Part shown: positions 1 to 7,267 of the stretch, one piece after another
Layout: each line of letters begins with the position of its first letter
Position numbering within the stretch: position 1 is the stretch's first letter
Source of the DNA: Flavobacterium psychrophilum
GTDB lineage: Bacteria; Bacteroidota; Bacteroidia; Flavobacteriales; Flavobacteriaceae
DNA length: 7,790 nt
Assembly (NCBI GenBank): GCA_945907225.1
Contig: CAMDSN010000072.1
Coordinates: 1 to 7,790 of the forward strand
Reading direction: 5' to 3'
Position numbers and translations under genes: made by a program
Notes under the pieces: model-generated
Database searches by the model: none
The model's input: only the letters and a program-made list of their open reading frames with translations
What the model was told of the DNA's origin: nothing

Positions 1-20
1 AAAAAGTTTGCTTTGAAAAA

Positions 21-217
21 TTATTAAATGAACCCGTTGGGTGTAATTTTTATGGCCAATTTATTCTAAATTGTCACATTGAGCTTGTCGAAATGTATTC
101 TTTTTAATGTCTTCGACAAGCTCAGACTGACATTTTTGTTCTAATTGAAGAAAAATTTTCGTCAAAAAATCTATTAACAAAAAGATTTTGATTAATTACA
201 CCCAACGGGTTTAATAA
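21..217. repeat. Nested inverted-repeat element, outer arms 18 bases perfect
   Basis: AACCCGTTGGGTGTAATT at 31-48 recurs as its exact reverse complement at 194-211. Beyond it, TTATTA (21-26) pairs with TAATAA (212-217) after a 4-base bulge (27-30), giving 24 pairable positions at the ends of a 197-base unit. Each arm also holds a small internal palindrome (ACCC, 3 bases, GGGT). The interior contains a second, unrelated hairpin (72-132) and no open reading frame of note. The size, terminal inverted repeats and lack of coding capacity resemble a MITE or an intergenic palindromic repeat. I see no clear target-site duplication. It fills nearly all of the gene-free left end. Confidence 0.7.
72..132. 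repeat. Inner hairpin with TGAGCTTGTCGAA core, possible terminator
   Basis: Arms 72-92 and 112-132 pair at 18 of 21 positions, with a perfect 13-base core TGAGCTTGTCGAA (80-92) against TTCGACAAGCTCA (112-124) and a 19-base loop. From memory this TTCGACAAGCTCA motif recurs between genes in many Bacteroidota genomes as a hairpin repeat. A T-run (ATTTTTG, 132-138) follows on the plus strand, so the hairpin could end plus-strand transcription; on the minus strand only an A/T-rich tract without a clean T-run follows. It lies about 120 bases beyond the last gene, so a role in ending the operon's transcript is possible but weak. Confidence 0.65.
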
Positions 218-253
218 AAATAATATCTAAATAAAATTAAGTTAAAAATAGTT

Positions 254-1531
254 TTACAACCTTCCGTCAACCTCATCATTTAATACTCCTTTTACATCAA
301 ATACTACGCTGTTTGATTTCTTTAATTCGGATAAATTAATTGCATTAAACTCTTTATGTGCCACACCTAAAATTATAGCATCAAAGGTTGTTGTAGGAAG
401 TGACTGGGTAGTGATTAACTTATACTCATGTTCAACTTCTGCTGGATTAGCCCAAGGGTCATAAATTGTTACATTTATGCCATAATCGGCTAAAGCAGTA
501 ATAACATCAACAATTTTTGTGTTTCTAACATCGGGACAATTCTCTTTAAAAGTAAAACCTAACATTAAAAGTTGGGCTCCATTAATAACTACCCCTTTTT
601 TTATCATTAATTTCACAACTTGAGACGCAACATACTCGCCCATACTATCATTTAATCGTCTACCTGCTAAAATAATTTCAGGGTGATACCCTTTTTCTTG
701 TGCTTTTTGCGCTAAATAATATGGATCCACACCAATACAATGTCCGCCAACTAATCCTGGTTTAAATGGCAGAAAATTCCACTTAGTCCCAGCTGCTTCT
801 AATACTGCATGCGTATCAATCTCTAGAATGTTAAAAATCTTAGCCAATTCATTCACAAATGCGATATTAATATCACGTTGTGAGTTCTCAATAACTTTAG
901 CTGCTTCTGCAACTTTGATAGAAGGTGCTAAATGAGTACCAGCTGTAATCACTGATTTATATAAATCATCTACTTTTTTACCTATTTCTGTTGTTGATCC
1001 TGAAGTAACTTTTAATATTTTTTCAACGGTATGCTCTTTATCTCCTGGATTAATTCTTTCAGGGGAGTAACCTGCAAAAAAATCAACATTGAATTTAAGT
1101 CCACTTACCTTTTCTAAAACAGGAACACATTCCTCTTCAGTTACACCCGGATAAACAGTAGATTCATAAATAACAATATCCCCTTTTTTCAGTACTTTAC
1201 CTATCGTTTCACTCGATTTATAAAGCGGAGTTAAATTGGGATGATTATTTTTGTCAACAGGTGTTGGAACCGTAACTATATAATAATTGCAGGAGGTCAA
1301 ATCATCCAATTCACTGCTGCAATATAAGCCATTAGTGTTAGAAACATTGGCAACAAGAACACTTTTTAAAGTAGCTTCGTCCAACTCCATTGTTGCATCA
1401 AAACCAGAATTTAGCTCTTTAATTCTATTTGAATTAATGTCGAAACCTACAACAGGATATTTGGTTGCAAAAAGTCTTGCCAATGGCAAACCAACATATC
1501 CCAATCCAATAATAGCTATTTTAATACTCAT
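254..1531 (-). CDS. tviB: UDP-N-acetylhexosamine 6-dehydrogenase, WbpO/TviB type
   Basis: A 425-residue nucleotide-sugar dehydrogenase expected to oxidise C6 of UDP-GalNAc or UDP-GlcNAc to the uronic acid with two NAD in the cytoplasm. Visible are the Rossmann motif GLGYVGLP (9-16) with Asp31 for NAD ribose, VTVPTPVD (86-93), YESTVYPGVTEE (122-133), YSPERINPGDK (155-165), the central helix AAKVIENSQRDINIAFVNELA with Lys212 and Asn216, and the active-site loop GLVGGHCIGVDPYYL with catalytic Cys265. SPERINPGD and GGHCIGVDPYYL separate this branch from the UDP-glucose dehydrogenases such as its neighbour. It starts 38 bases after that neighbour; the gap is A/T-rich with no promoter match. It is the last gene before the left-end repeat region. 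Together with the epimerase it should give UDP-GalNAcA. WbpA-like substrate preference (UDP-GlcNAc only) cannot be excluded by eye. Confidence 0.9.
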   Translation of the reverse strand: MSIKIAIIGLGYVGLPLARLFATKYPVVGFDINSNRIKELNSGFDATMELDEATLKSVLVANVSNTNGLYCSSELDDLTSCNYYIVTVPTPVDKNNHPNLTPLYKSSETIGKVLKKGDIVIYESTVYPGVTEEECVPVLEKVSGLKFNVDFFAGYSPERINPGDKEHTVEKILKVTSGSTTEIGKKVDDLYKSVITAGTHLAPSIKVAEAAKVIENSQRDINIAFVNELAKIFNILEIDTHAVLEAAGTKWNFLPFKPGLVGGHCIGVDPYYLAQKAQEKGYHPEIILAGRRLNDSMGEYVASQVVKLMIKKGVVINGAQLLMLGFTFKENCPDVRNTKIVDVITALADYGINVTIYDPWANPAEVEHEYKLITTQSLPTTTFDAIILGVAHKEFNAINLSELKKSNSVVFDVKGVLNDEVDGRL

Positions 1532-1569
1532 TTGATTTGAATTATATAATTAACTTAAAACAAATTGAA

Positions 1570-2961
1570 CTAGGATCCAATAGATTGAAAAATAAAACCT
1601 ATTGCTCTTAATTTTTCTTGATTTAAAAGATTTCTTCCGTCAAAAACAAAAGCAGGTTTTAACATATTATCATAAATTTTTTGCCAATCATAATCAATAA
1701 ATTCATCCCATTCGGTTAGTATGGCAATGGCATGTGCATTCTTGCATGCCTCATAGGGATTTTGAAAGTGGTTAAGATACTTTTCATTATCAATTTGTTT
1801 TCTACTTTCTAAATAATTCAAATCGGAAAGTGCTTGCTTTTCAGAAACTTTTGGATCATATAACGCAATTGTAGCTTGTTCATTAATTAAATCATCAGCA
1901 ACATAAATGGCCGCTGATTCTCTGGTGTCATTTGTGTCTTTTTTGAAAGCCCATCCTAAAAAGGTAATTTTTTTTCCTGATACGGTATTATAAAGTGTTT
2001 GAACGATATTTCTTGAAAAACGTCTTTTTTGGTGATCGTTCATTATGATCACTTGCTCCCAATAATCCGCCACTTCATTGAGCCCAAATGCTTTTGATAT
2101 ATATACCAAATTCAAAATATCTTTTTGAAAACATGAACCACCAAATCCAACTGATGCTTTTAAGAATTTTGAACCAATACGACTATCCATTCCTATTGCT
2201 CGGGCCACTTCACTTACATTTGCTTCCGTTTTTTCACACAATTCAGAGATTGCATTTATAGAAGAAACACGTTGGGCTAAAAAAGCATTTGCGACAAGTT
2301 TTGACAACTCAGAAGACCATACATTTGTGGTAAGAATACGTTCTCTTGGAACCCAGTTTGCATATACTTCAATTAATGCATTTATTGCTTCAATACCTTC
2401 TTGAGAGGAATCACCACCAATTAAAACTCGATCCGGACTAAGTAAATCTTCGACAGCTGTTCCTTCAGCTAAAAACTCAGGATTGGATAGAATTTGAAAT
2501 TGAACGCCATTTCCAGTATTGTATAAAATACTCTTTAATGCTTCAGCAGTTCTAACGGGTAGTGTAGATTTTTCTACAATTATCTTATTGTTTTTTGAAA
2601 CTTTAGCAATTTGGCGCGCGCATAATTCAATATGTTTCAAGTCGGCTGCCATGCCTTTTCCAGTTCCGTAAGTCTTTGTAGGCGTATTAACTGATATGAA
2701 AATTAAATCGGCTTCATCAATGGCTTTATCAACATCGGTAGAAAAAAATAAATTTTTACCTCTTACATTGCCTACTATTTCATTCAAGCCTGGCTCATAT
2801 ATTGGAATATTATTAATATCCTTATCGTTCCAAGCTGCAATTCGAACTTCGTTTAAATCGACTACAGTTACTTTAATACCAGGACATTTTTGAGCTATAA
2901 CAGCCATTGTTGGACCTCCTACATATCCGGCACCGATACAACAAATATTTTTAATTTTCAT
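1570..2961 (-). CDS. ugd: UDP-glucose 6-dehydrogenase of the animal (UGDH) type
   Basis: A 463-residue NAD-dependent enzyme that oxidises UDP-glucose in two steps to UDP-glucuronate in the cytoplasm. Domains are an N-terminal Rossmann fold with GAGYVGG (10-16), a central dimerisation domain, and a C-terminal UDP-binding fold. Catalytic Cys277 lies in [10 protein letters not shown] (272-281); Lys221, Asn225, Asp281 and the FLAEGT motif (163-168) are present, as is Arg261 in the MDSRIG dimer-contact segment. Length and sequence follow human UGDH closely from memory (for example [42 protein letters not shown]) rather than the shorter E. coli Ugd or Gram-positive HasB. The start agrees with the human N-terminus. 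It lies 46 bases after the epimerase; the gap is A/T-rich, with no promoter match seen. It interrupts the epimerase/HexNAc-dehydrogenase pair and would add glucuronate, or a sugar derived from it, to the polymer. Confidence 0.93.
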   Translation of the reverse strand: MKIKNICCIGAGYVGGPTMAVIAQKCPGIKVTVVDLNEVRIAAWNDKDINNIPIYEPGLNEIVGNVRGKNLFFSTDVDKAIDEADLIFISVNTPTKTYGTGKGMAADLKHIELCARQIAKVSKNNKIIVEKSTLPVRTAEALKSILYNTGNGVQFQILSNPEFLAEGTAVEDLLSPDRVLIGGDSSQEGIEAINALIEVYANWVPRERILTTNVWSSELSKLVANAFLAQRVSSINAISELCEKTEANVSEVARAIGMDSRIGSKFLKASVGFGGSCFQKDILNLVYISKAFGLNEVADYWEQVIIMNDHQKRRFSRNIVQTLYNTVSGKKITFLGWAFKKDTNDTRESAAIYVADDLINEQATIALYDPKVSEKQALSDLNYLESRKQIDNEKYLNHFQNPYEACKNAHAIAILTEWDEFIDYDWQKIYDNMLKPAFVFDGRNLLNQEKLRAIGFIFQSIGS

Positions 2962-3007
2962 TTTTTGTGTTTTTTATTCTTAAAATAGTATCCTAAAACC
3001 ATCCCTT

Positions 3008-3988
3008 TTACTTTAAATTATTCCAATACCAATGTATTGCTTCTTTCAATCCTTCTTTAAATGAGTATCTAGGTTCATAAAGCAATAATTTCTTGGCCTT
3101 TTCAATACTCGCAAGCGAATGAGGAATATCTCCAGCTCTATTTGGACCATATACTACATCAACCTTTGCAATCATTGAATCAAATTCAGAAAGGTATTCT
3201 TTTAAATAAATAATTAAGTCGTTAAGTGTAGTTCGCTCCCCAAATGCGGTATTATATACAGTATTTATTGCATTCGGATTGTCGGTTAACATAGCCAATT
3301 CATTCATTTGAATTACGTTATCAATATAAGTGAAATCTCTTGAAAAATTGCCATCACCGTTAACTACGGGACTTTCGTGCTTCATGAATTGCATGACAAA
3401 CTTAGGAATTACAGCAGCATATGCACCGTTAGGATCTTGACGTCTTCCAAAAACATTAAAATAGCGCAAGCCAATTGTTTCCATACCATATGTATTACTA
3501 AATATTTCGGCGTATAGTTCATTTACATATTTAGTTATAGCATAGGGAGAAAGTGGCTTTCCAATAACAGATTCTATTTTAGGAAGACTAATTGAGTCGC
3601 CATAGGTTGATGAACTTGCTGCATATATAAATCGCTTTACACCCGCATCGCGAGAAGCAATAAGCATATTTAAAAAGCCAGAAACATTTACATCATTCGT
3701 AGAAATCGGATCTTTTAAAGATCTTGGAACTGAGCCAAGAGCTGCCTGGTGAAAAACATAATCAACTCCCGATACAGAATCTCTACATTGTACTATATTC
3801 CTAATATCCGCTTCGATTAATTTAAAATTTTTATTTTCTAAAAATGGGGCTATATTTTCTTTATGCCCAGTCGAAAAGTTATCAAAACATATTACTTTAT
3901 ATTCTTTTTTTAAAAAATATTCACACAGGTTAGAACCAATAAATCCGGCGCCGCCTGTAATTAAAATAGTGGTCGCATTATTATTCAT
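3008..3988 (-). CDS. wbpP: UDP-N-acetylglucosamine 4-epimerase, WbpP/TviC type (extended SDR)
   Basis: A 326-residue extended short-chain dehydrogenase/reductase that should interconvert the gluco and galacto forms of a UDP-HexNAc or its uronic acid in the cytoplasm, using tightly bound NAD. The sequence shows the NAD motif GGAGFIG (12-18), the SSST segment (125-128) with catalytic Ser/Thr, and YAITK (149-153) with catalytic Tyr149 and Lys153. The stretches QAALGSVPRS (81-90) and LRYFNVFGRRQDPNGAYAAV (174-193) are typical of the WbpP/TviC branch. In RAGDIPHSLAS, Ser291 falls where E. coli GalE has Tyr299 and WbpP has Ser306, by hand alignment; a small residue here is known to admit N-acetylated sugars. 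With the dehydrogenase at 254-1531 it forms the two-step route to UDP-GalNAcA, known in either order (WbpP then WbpO, or TviB then TviC). The start is set by the overlap with the kinase stop. Exact substrate is inferred. Confidence 0.88.
   Translation of the reverse strand: MNNNATTILITGGAGFIGSNLCEYFLKKEYKVICFDNFSTGHKENIAPFLENKNFKLIEADIRNIVQCRDSVSGVDYVFHQAALGSVPRSLKDPISTNDVNVSGFLNMLIASRDAGVKRFIYAASSSTYGDSISLPKIESVIGKPLSPYAITKYVNELYAEIFSNTYGMETIGLRYFNVFGRRQDPNGAYAAVIPKFVMQFMKHESPVVNGDGNFSRDFTYIDNVIQMNELAMLTDNPNAINTVYNTAFGERTTLNDLIIYLKEYLSEFDSMIAKVDVVYGPNRAGDIPHSLASIEKAKKLLLYEPRYSFKEGLKEAIHWYWNNLK
3981..3988 (-). other. Start/stop overlap ATGAATAA between wzc-like and epimerase genes
   Basis: On the minus strand the epimerase ATG (3988-3986) precedes the kinase TAA (3983-3981) within the octamer ATGAATAA, in different frames. 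This tight overlap implies one transcript and probable translational coupling or re-initiation. It also supports the chosen epimerase start, since the Rossmann GGAGFIG motif follows at residues 12-18, the normal distance for this family. Confidence 0.8.
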
Positions 3989-6443
3989 TCTTAAACTTTT
4001 TTAATATTCTATATTTCCATTTTGCAAAAAACTGCTTTGGCTCTTCATCTTCATGATAACCCGTACCATAGCCATAACCGTAGCCATAGCCGTTTCCATA
4101 ACCAACTCCATACTTTGCTTTACTCTCATATCCGTTAAAAAGTATACTTACATTAGATAACTCCCCTCTTTTTGTTCTATTGTTCAGTAATGTTAACATG
4201 TCTTTTTTAGTGTAGTTTTGTCTTATTACGTAAAGTGTGACATCACAAAATTGGGATAATTCTAACGCATCAGAAACCAAGCCAACTGGAGGCGTATCAA
4301 GAATTACATAATCATATTTTATCTTCAACTCATCAATCATTTCTTTCATCGATTCACCTAAAATTAGTTCAGATGGATTAGGAGGTATAGGACCCGATGT
4401 TAGAACATGAAGATTGGGAATATGTGTTGTTTGAATCACTTCGTCTAGTGTTTTTTGCCCAATCAAATAATGAACAACACCTGAATCATTTTTAATATTA
4501 AAGTCATTAAAAATTTTAGGTTTTCTTAAATCTAAACCAACAATAATGGTCTTTTTATCACTTAACGCAAAAACTGTAGCAATATTTATTGAACAAAAAG
4601 TTTTTCCTTCTCCACTTATGGAAGAAGTAAGCATTAATGTCTTTGAACCTACAAAATTTTGTTTCTTATACAAGAACTGTAAAGAAGTACGAATTGCCCT
4701 AAATGCCTCTGAAAGCGGTGACTTTGGTCTTTCAAAAACTGATAAATTACTAGCCTTTTCTTTGTGGCCTACGATACCAATAATAGGCAATTGTGTTAAG
4801 GATGTAATATCGTCAATATTTTGAACCGAATTACTAATAAAGAAGATAAAGAAAACGAGTAATAATGGTATTAATATACCCATAAAGAAAGCAATAACAT
4901 AATTCACACCTGTCTTAGGACCCAATAAACCTCCACCTACATCTTTTGCAGGATCTATAAATTGAATATCAGAAACATTAGCTTCTTTTACAATAGAGGC
5001 TTCACTTCGCTTTTGCAAAAAAGTATTATAAATATTATCACTTATATTATATTTTCGCGATAAATTCAACCATTCTTGTTTATTTTCAGGAAGTTGACTT
5101 ATTTCACTTTCTATTTTTGCAATTTTTTGGTTAGCAACATTCAAATCATATGAAAGCGTATTTCTATAGGTTGATTCGTTTTCAAGTAAAACTTTTTTAA
5201 TAGATTGAATCTCATTATCTATCCTATCAAAAGAGAATGAACCTTTTACTGAATACTCTAACTCCGATCGCTGAATAGAAAGGGCAATTATTTTAGCAAC
5301 ATTGGTATTAATGTTAGGTTCTTCAATACCAGCTATAGTTGGTGCGGGTAATTTTGAAAAATCAACACTTTCTTTAAGGTATTTCCGTAAAGAATTTAAG
5401 TAAGAAATTTTTCTTTCAACATCAGCTTTTTTATTATCGAATTCAAGTAACTGTTCTTTAACACTTGAGCCACCTTCTTCTATTTCAATCACATCATTGC
5501 GTTTAGCAAAATCTTTCAATTCGTCGCCAGAATTTTTTAATTGTTGTTCCATTGACCCAAGAGTCTCATCAATGAAGCTAATGGTATTTTCTGCAAACTT
5601 ATTTTTGTTATCTAATTGTTTTTTTATTAAAACTTCAACGGTTGTATTAAGGAAATCTACTAATCTGTTTTTATTTGTTCCTTGCACGTCAACTTTTAAA
5701 ATGGAACCCGATTTTTCATTTATAATAACATTCAAGTTCATACAATTAGAAACTGTATTGTCAAAAGAATTAAAACGAATAATAACCTCTTCTTTAAAGT
5801 TTGAAGAATCAAAATTAGCCAAATCTAATTTCCAATGTAAAAATGGCAAATTAACCTCTTGTCCTATCTTATAAACTGCTTTAAATTCTTTATTTTTAAC
5901 AGAAACTAGATCCTTTCTGTTACTATAATAATTAATAACTTCAGCTGTATTGGATTCAAATGGTATTGTTATTTGATAGGTGTCACTGGCTATCATTTTT
6001 ACTTTTATAAACTTATTATAGAGCTGGTCTTGTTTTTTATCTAAGGTGACTTTAAATGGAACTTCACCATAAACATCCTGAAGAAAGTATTTGGTTTGCT
6101 TATAAAAATCAATATAGTACTGAAGTTTATTAACTACAATCTCGTTATGAGAGCGTGACTTTAGGGTAGTAGAAACCATTTGCACTTTGTCTGAAGTGCC
6201 ACCCCAATTAAAAACTAAGCTAGTATTTGATGTAAAAAAAGGATTGTTTTCCTCTTGAATTGCAATAGTAGTCTCAATACCATAAATTTTTTGCTTTCTG
6301 ATATTAATTTGATGTGCAATTGCAAATGAAATCAATAAACCCAACAGAAACCACTTCCAATAACTTAAAGTTTTAAATAAAAAACTTTTAAAATCAAAGC
6401 TGTTTTGTTTTTCGAAAAAAGTAAAATCTTTAACTTCTAACAT
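3981..6443 (-). CDS. wzc: Wzc-like polysaccharide co-polymerase and autophosphorylating tyrosine kinase
   Basis: This 820-residue inner-membrane protein joins a Wzz-type chain-length domain to a cytoplasmic BY-kinase domain. Membrane helix 1 is at about residues 29-45 and helix 2 at about 514-537. Between them lies a long periplasmic part with helical, coiled-coil-like stretches (about 265-345 and 405-480) and a GNVR-like segment (about 455-500) before helix 2. The kinase domain shows the EX2RX2R oligomer motif (E579, R582, R585), Walker A GEGKT (611-615), Walker A' GLDLRKP (636-642) and Walker B VILDTPP (713-719). Position 636 is Gly where E. coli Wzc and S. aureus CapB have the first Asp of DxD; I believe this is common in flavobacterial relatives. 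The tail carries seven Tyr between 778 and 796, the expected phosphorylation cluster. It is about 100 residues longer than E. coli Wzc, mostly in the periplasmic part. It starts 9 bases after the wza-like gene and its stop overlaps the epimerase start. Kinase activity and polymer control are inferred from the family. Confidence 0.93.
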   Translation of the reverse strand: MLEVKDFTFFEKQNSFDFKSFLFKTLSYWKWFLLGLLISFAIAHQINIRKQKIYGIETTIAIQEENNPFFTSNTSLVFNWGGTSDKVQMVSTTLKSRSHNEIVVNKLQYYIDFYKQTKYFLQDVYGEVPFKVTLDKKQDQLYNKFIKVKMIASDTYQITIPFESNTAEVINYYSNRKDLVSVKNKEFKAVYKIGQEVNLPFLHWKLDLANFDSSNFKEEVIIRFNSFDNTVSNCMNLNVIINEKSGSILKVDVQGTNKNRLVDFLNTTVEVLIKKQLDNKNKFAENTISFIDETLGSMEQQLKNSGDELKDFAKRNDVIEIEEGGSSVKEQLLEFDNKKADVERKISYLNSLRKYLKESVDFSKLPAPTIAGIEEPNINTNVAKIIALSIQRSELEYSVKGSFSFDRIDNEIQSIKKVLLENESTYRNTLSYDLNVANQKIAKIESEISQLPENKQEWLNLSRKYNISDNIYNTFLQKRSEASIVKEANVSDIQFIDPAKDVGGGLLGPKTGVNYVIAFFMGILIPLLLVFFIFFISNSVQNIDDITSLTQLPIIGIVGHKEKASNLSVFERPKSPLSEAFRAIRTSLQFLYKKQNFVGSKTLMLTSSISGEGKTFCSINIATVFALSDKKTIIVGLDLRKPKIFNDFNIKNDSGVVHYLIGQKTLDEVIQTTHIPNLHVLTSGPIPPNPSELILGESMKEMIDELKIKYDYVILDTPPVGLVSDALELSQFCDVTLYVIRQNYTKKDMLTLLNNRTKRGELSNVSILFNGYESKAKYGVGYGNGYGYGYGYGTGYHEDEEPKQFFAKWKYRILKKFKNE
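4056..4112 (-). repeat. Hexanucleotide Tyr-Gly repeat coding the Wzc tyrosine tail
   Basis: Residues 778-796 of the kinase are a run of Tyr-Gly and Tyr-Gly-x-Gly units with tyrosines at 778, 782, 786, 788, 790, 792 and 796. At DNA level the plus strand reads as near-identical 6-base units (atagcc, ataacc, gtagcc) in this stretch. Tyrosine-rich tails are the autophosphorylation sites of BY-kinases. Because the unit is 6 bases, gain or loss of a unit keeps the frame and changes the tyrosine number. Whether the length varies between strains cannot be seen from one sequence. Confidence 0.85.
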
Positions 6444-6452
6444 ATTATTTTT

Positions 6453-7244
6453 TTAATTTCTAAGCAACAAAAATGTAGTTGTTGCTAATGATAAAATGGT
6501 AATTATAGTTGTTAACGATTCTAGACCTGTTTTGCCTGTTCCCCAAGTTTTTTGCTTTAGGGGATTTACCAAAATATAATCGTTGGGCTGAAGATAATAA
6601 CAAGGGGAGTTTACAGCATTTGCATCTGTCAAATCAATAGTGAATGTCTCGTTACCACTTGGAAACCGTCGAATCACTTTTACAGCTTTTCTATCGCCTG
6701 TTATGGTTATATCTCCAGAATTGGCAATAGCTTCCATAATGTTTACTTTATCCTGAAATAAAGTTTTTGTACCTGTAGCGGCAACCTCACCATTAATAGT
6801 ATATCGAAACCCCGATAACTTAACCACAACATAAATACCGGCTTCTGACTTAAAAAATTTATTCAAAAGTAACTTTTCAATTTGTATCCTAACTTCATCT
6901 ACAGTATAACCTAAAACATTAATTTCTCCTAAAATTGGCATTCTGATATTTCCATGGTCATCAATAGAATATCCAGTATAGTAGGCACCCTGTTCATTTA
7001 ACATTCCACCATTTTGAGCCGTTGATGAAGAATTGAAAATTTCTACCAATTTTGGATCTATTGCTTTTATCGTGACAGTAATAATATCATTTGCTTGAAG
7101 TCTATAAGGATTTTGATTTAGTGGGGTTACCACTACATTAGAAGTAGATTTGCCTTGTTGTAAATAAATCAAATCCGTAGTTGAAATACATGATGAGACA
7201 AACACACTAAAGATAAGTAACACATATATTTTAAGATTGTCCAT
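6453..7244 (-). CDS. wza: Wza-like outer-membrane polysaccharide export lipoprotein
   Basis: This is a 263-residue member of the polysaccharide biosynthesis/export family (Wza, BexD, CtrA), which forms the outer-membrane exit channel for capsule or exopolysaccharide. The N-terminus is a lipoprotein signal: hydrophobic residues 5-16, then VSSC with the lipidated Cys at position 19. The Poly_export domain spans about residues 46-141 (YRLQANDIITVTI, then DDHGNIRMPILGEINVLGYTVDE). One SLBB-like domain follows at about 146-226 (YTINGEVAATGTK to YYLQPNDYILVNP). A very hydrophobic helix at 243-261 ends the protein and may be the outer-membrane pore helix. It is much shorter than E. coli Wza (379 residues), with room for only one SLBB unit; my recollection is that this short form is usual in Bacteroidota. 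It is first in the operon behind the promoter at 7268-7296 and lies 9 bases before the wzc-like gene, its expected inner-membrane partner. Confidence 0.9.
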   Translation of the reverse strand: MDNLKIYVLLIFSVFVSSCISTTDLIYLQQGKSTSNVVVTPLNQNPYRLQANDIITVTIKAIDPKLVEIFNSSSTAQNGGMLNEQGAYYTGYSIDDHGNIRMPILGEINVLGYTVDEVRIQIEKLLLNKFFKSEAGIYVVVKLSGFRYTINGEVAATGTKTLFQDKVNIMEAIANSGDITITGDRKAVKVIRRFPSGNETFTIDLTDANAVNSPCYYLQPNDYILVNPLKQKTWGTGKTGLESLTTIITILSLATTTFLLLRN

Positions 7245-7267
7245 TATTTTAATTAAAAATTTGCAAA

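Noticed and set aside
28..69. Small plus-strand frame starting ATGAACCCG at the left end (13 codons).
   Set aside because: It begins inside the inverted-repeat arm, ends within 14 codons and has no further support.
166..189. Seven-base A/T-rich hairpin (AAAATCT / AGATTTT) as a terminator of the operon.
   Set aside because: The stem has only one G-C pair and no T-run follows on the minus strand; too weak to call.
35..207. Possible integron attC site: GTTGGGT (35-41) and ACCCAAC (200-206) match the GTTRRRY and RYYYAAC core motifs.
   Set aside because: In attC the order is RYYYAAC first and GTTRRRY last on either strand; here it is reversed on both strands. There is no integrase or cassette array either.
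1287..1535. Plus-strand open frame of 82 codons over the start of the TviB-type gene.
   Set aside because: It lies opposite a well-conserved coding region, has no recognisable domain, and is a by-product of the real frame.
1541..1550. Ten-base palindrome ATTATATAAT in the gap before the TviB-type gene.
   Set aside because: A/T-only palindromes of this length are common in AT-rich gaps; no sign of an operator or promoter around it.
2696..2893. Plus-strand open frame of 65 codons inside the UDP-glucose dehydrogenase gene.
   Set aside because: Fully antisense to conserved motifs of the dehydrogenase, with no promoter match or family resemblance.
4546..4824. Plus-strand open frame of 92 codons opposite the kinase domain.
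   Set aside because: It mirrors the Walker A region of the kinase; no independent support.
5820..5827. TAGATTTG on the minus strand, matching the TAnnTTTG promoter element inside the wzc-like gene.
   Set aside because: Inside a coding region, with no gene start nearby; such a short motif is expected by chance in AT-rich DNA.
5497..5874. Plus-strand open frame of 125 codons opposite the periplasmic part of the Wzc-like gene.
   Set aside because: Cysteine- and serine-rich composition typical of antisense reading; the minus-strand protein is clearly the real one.
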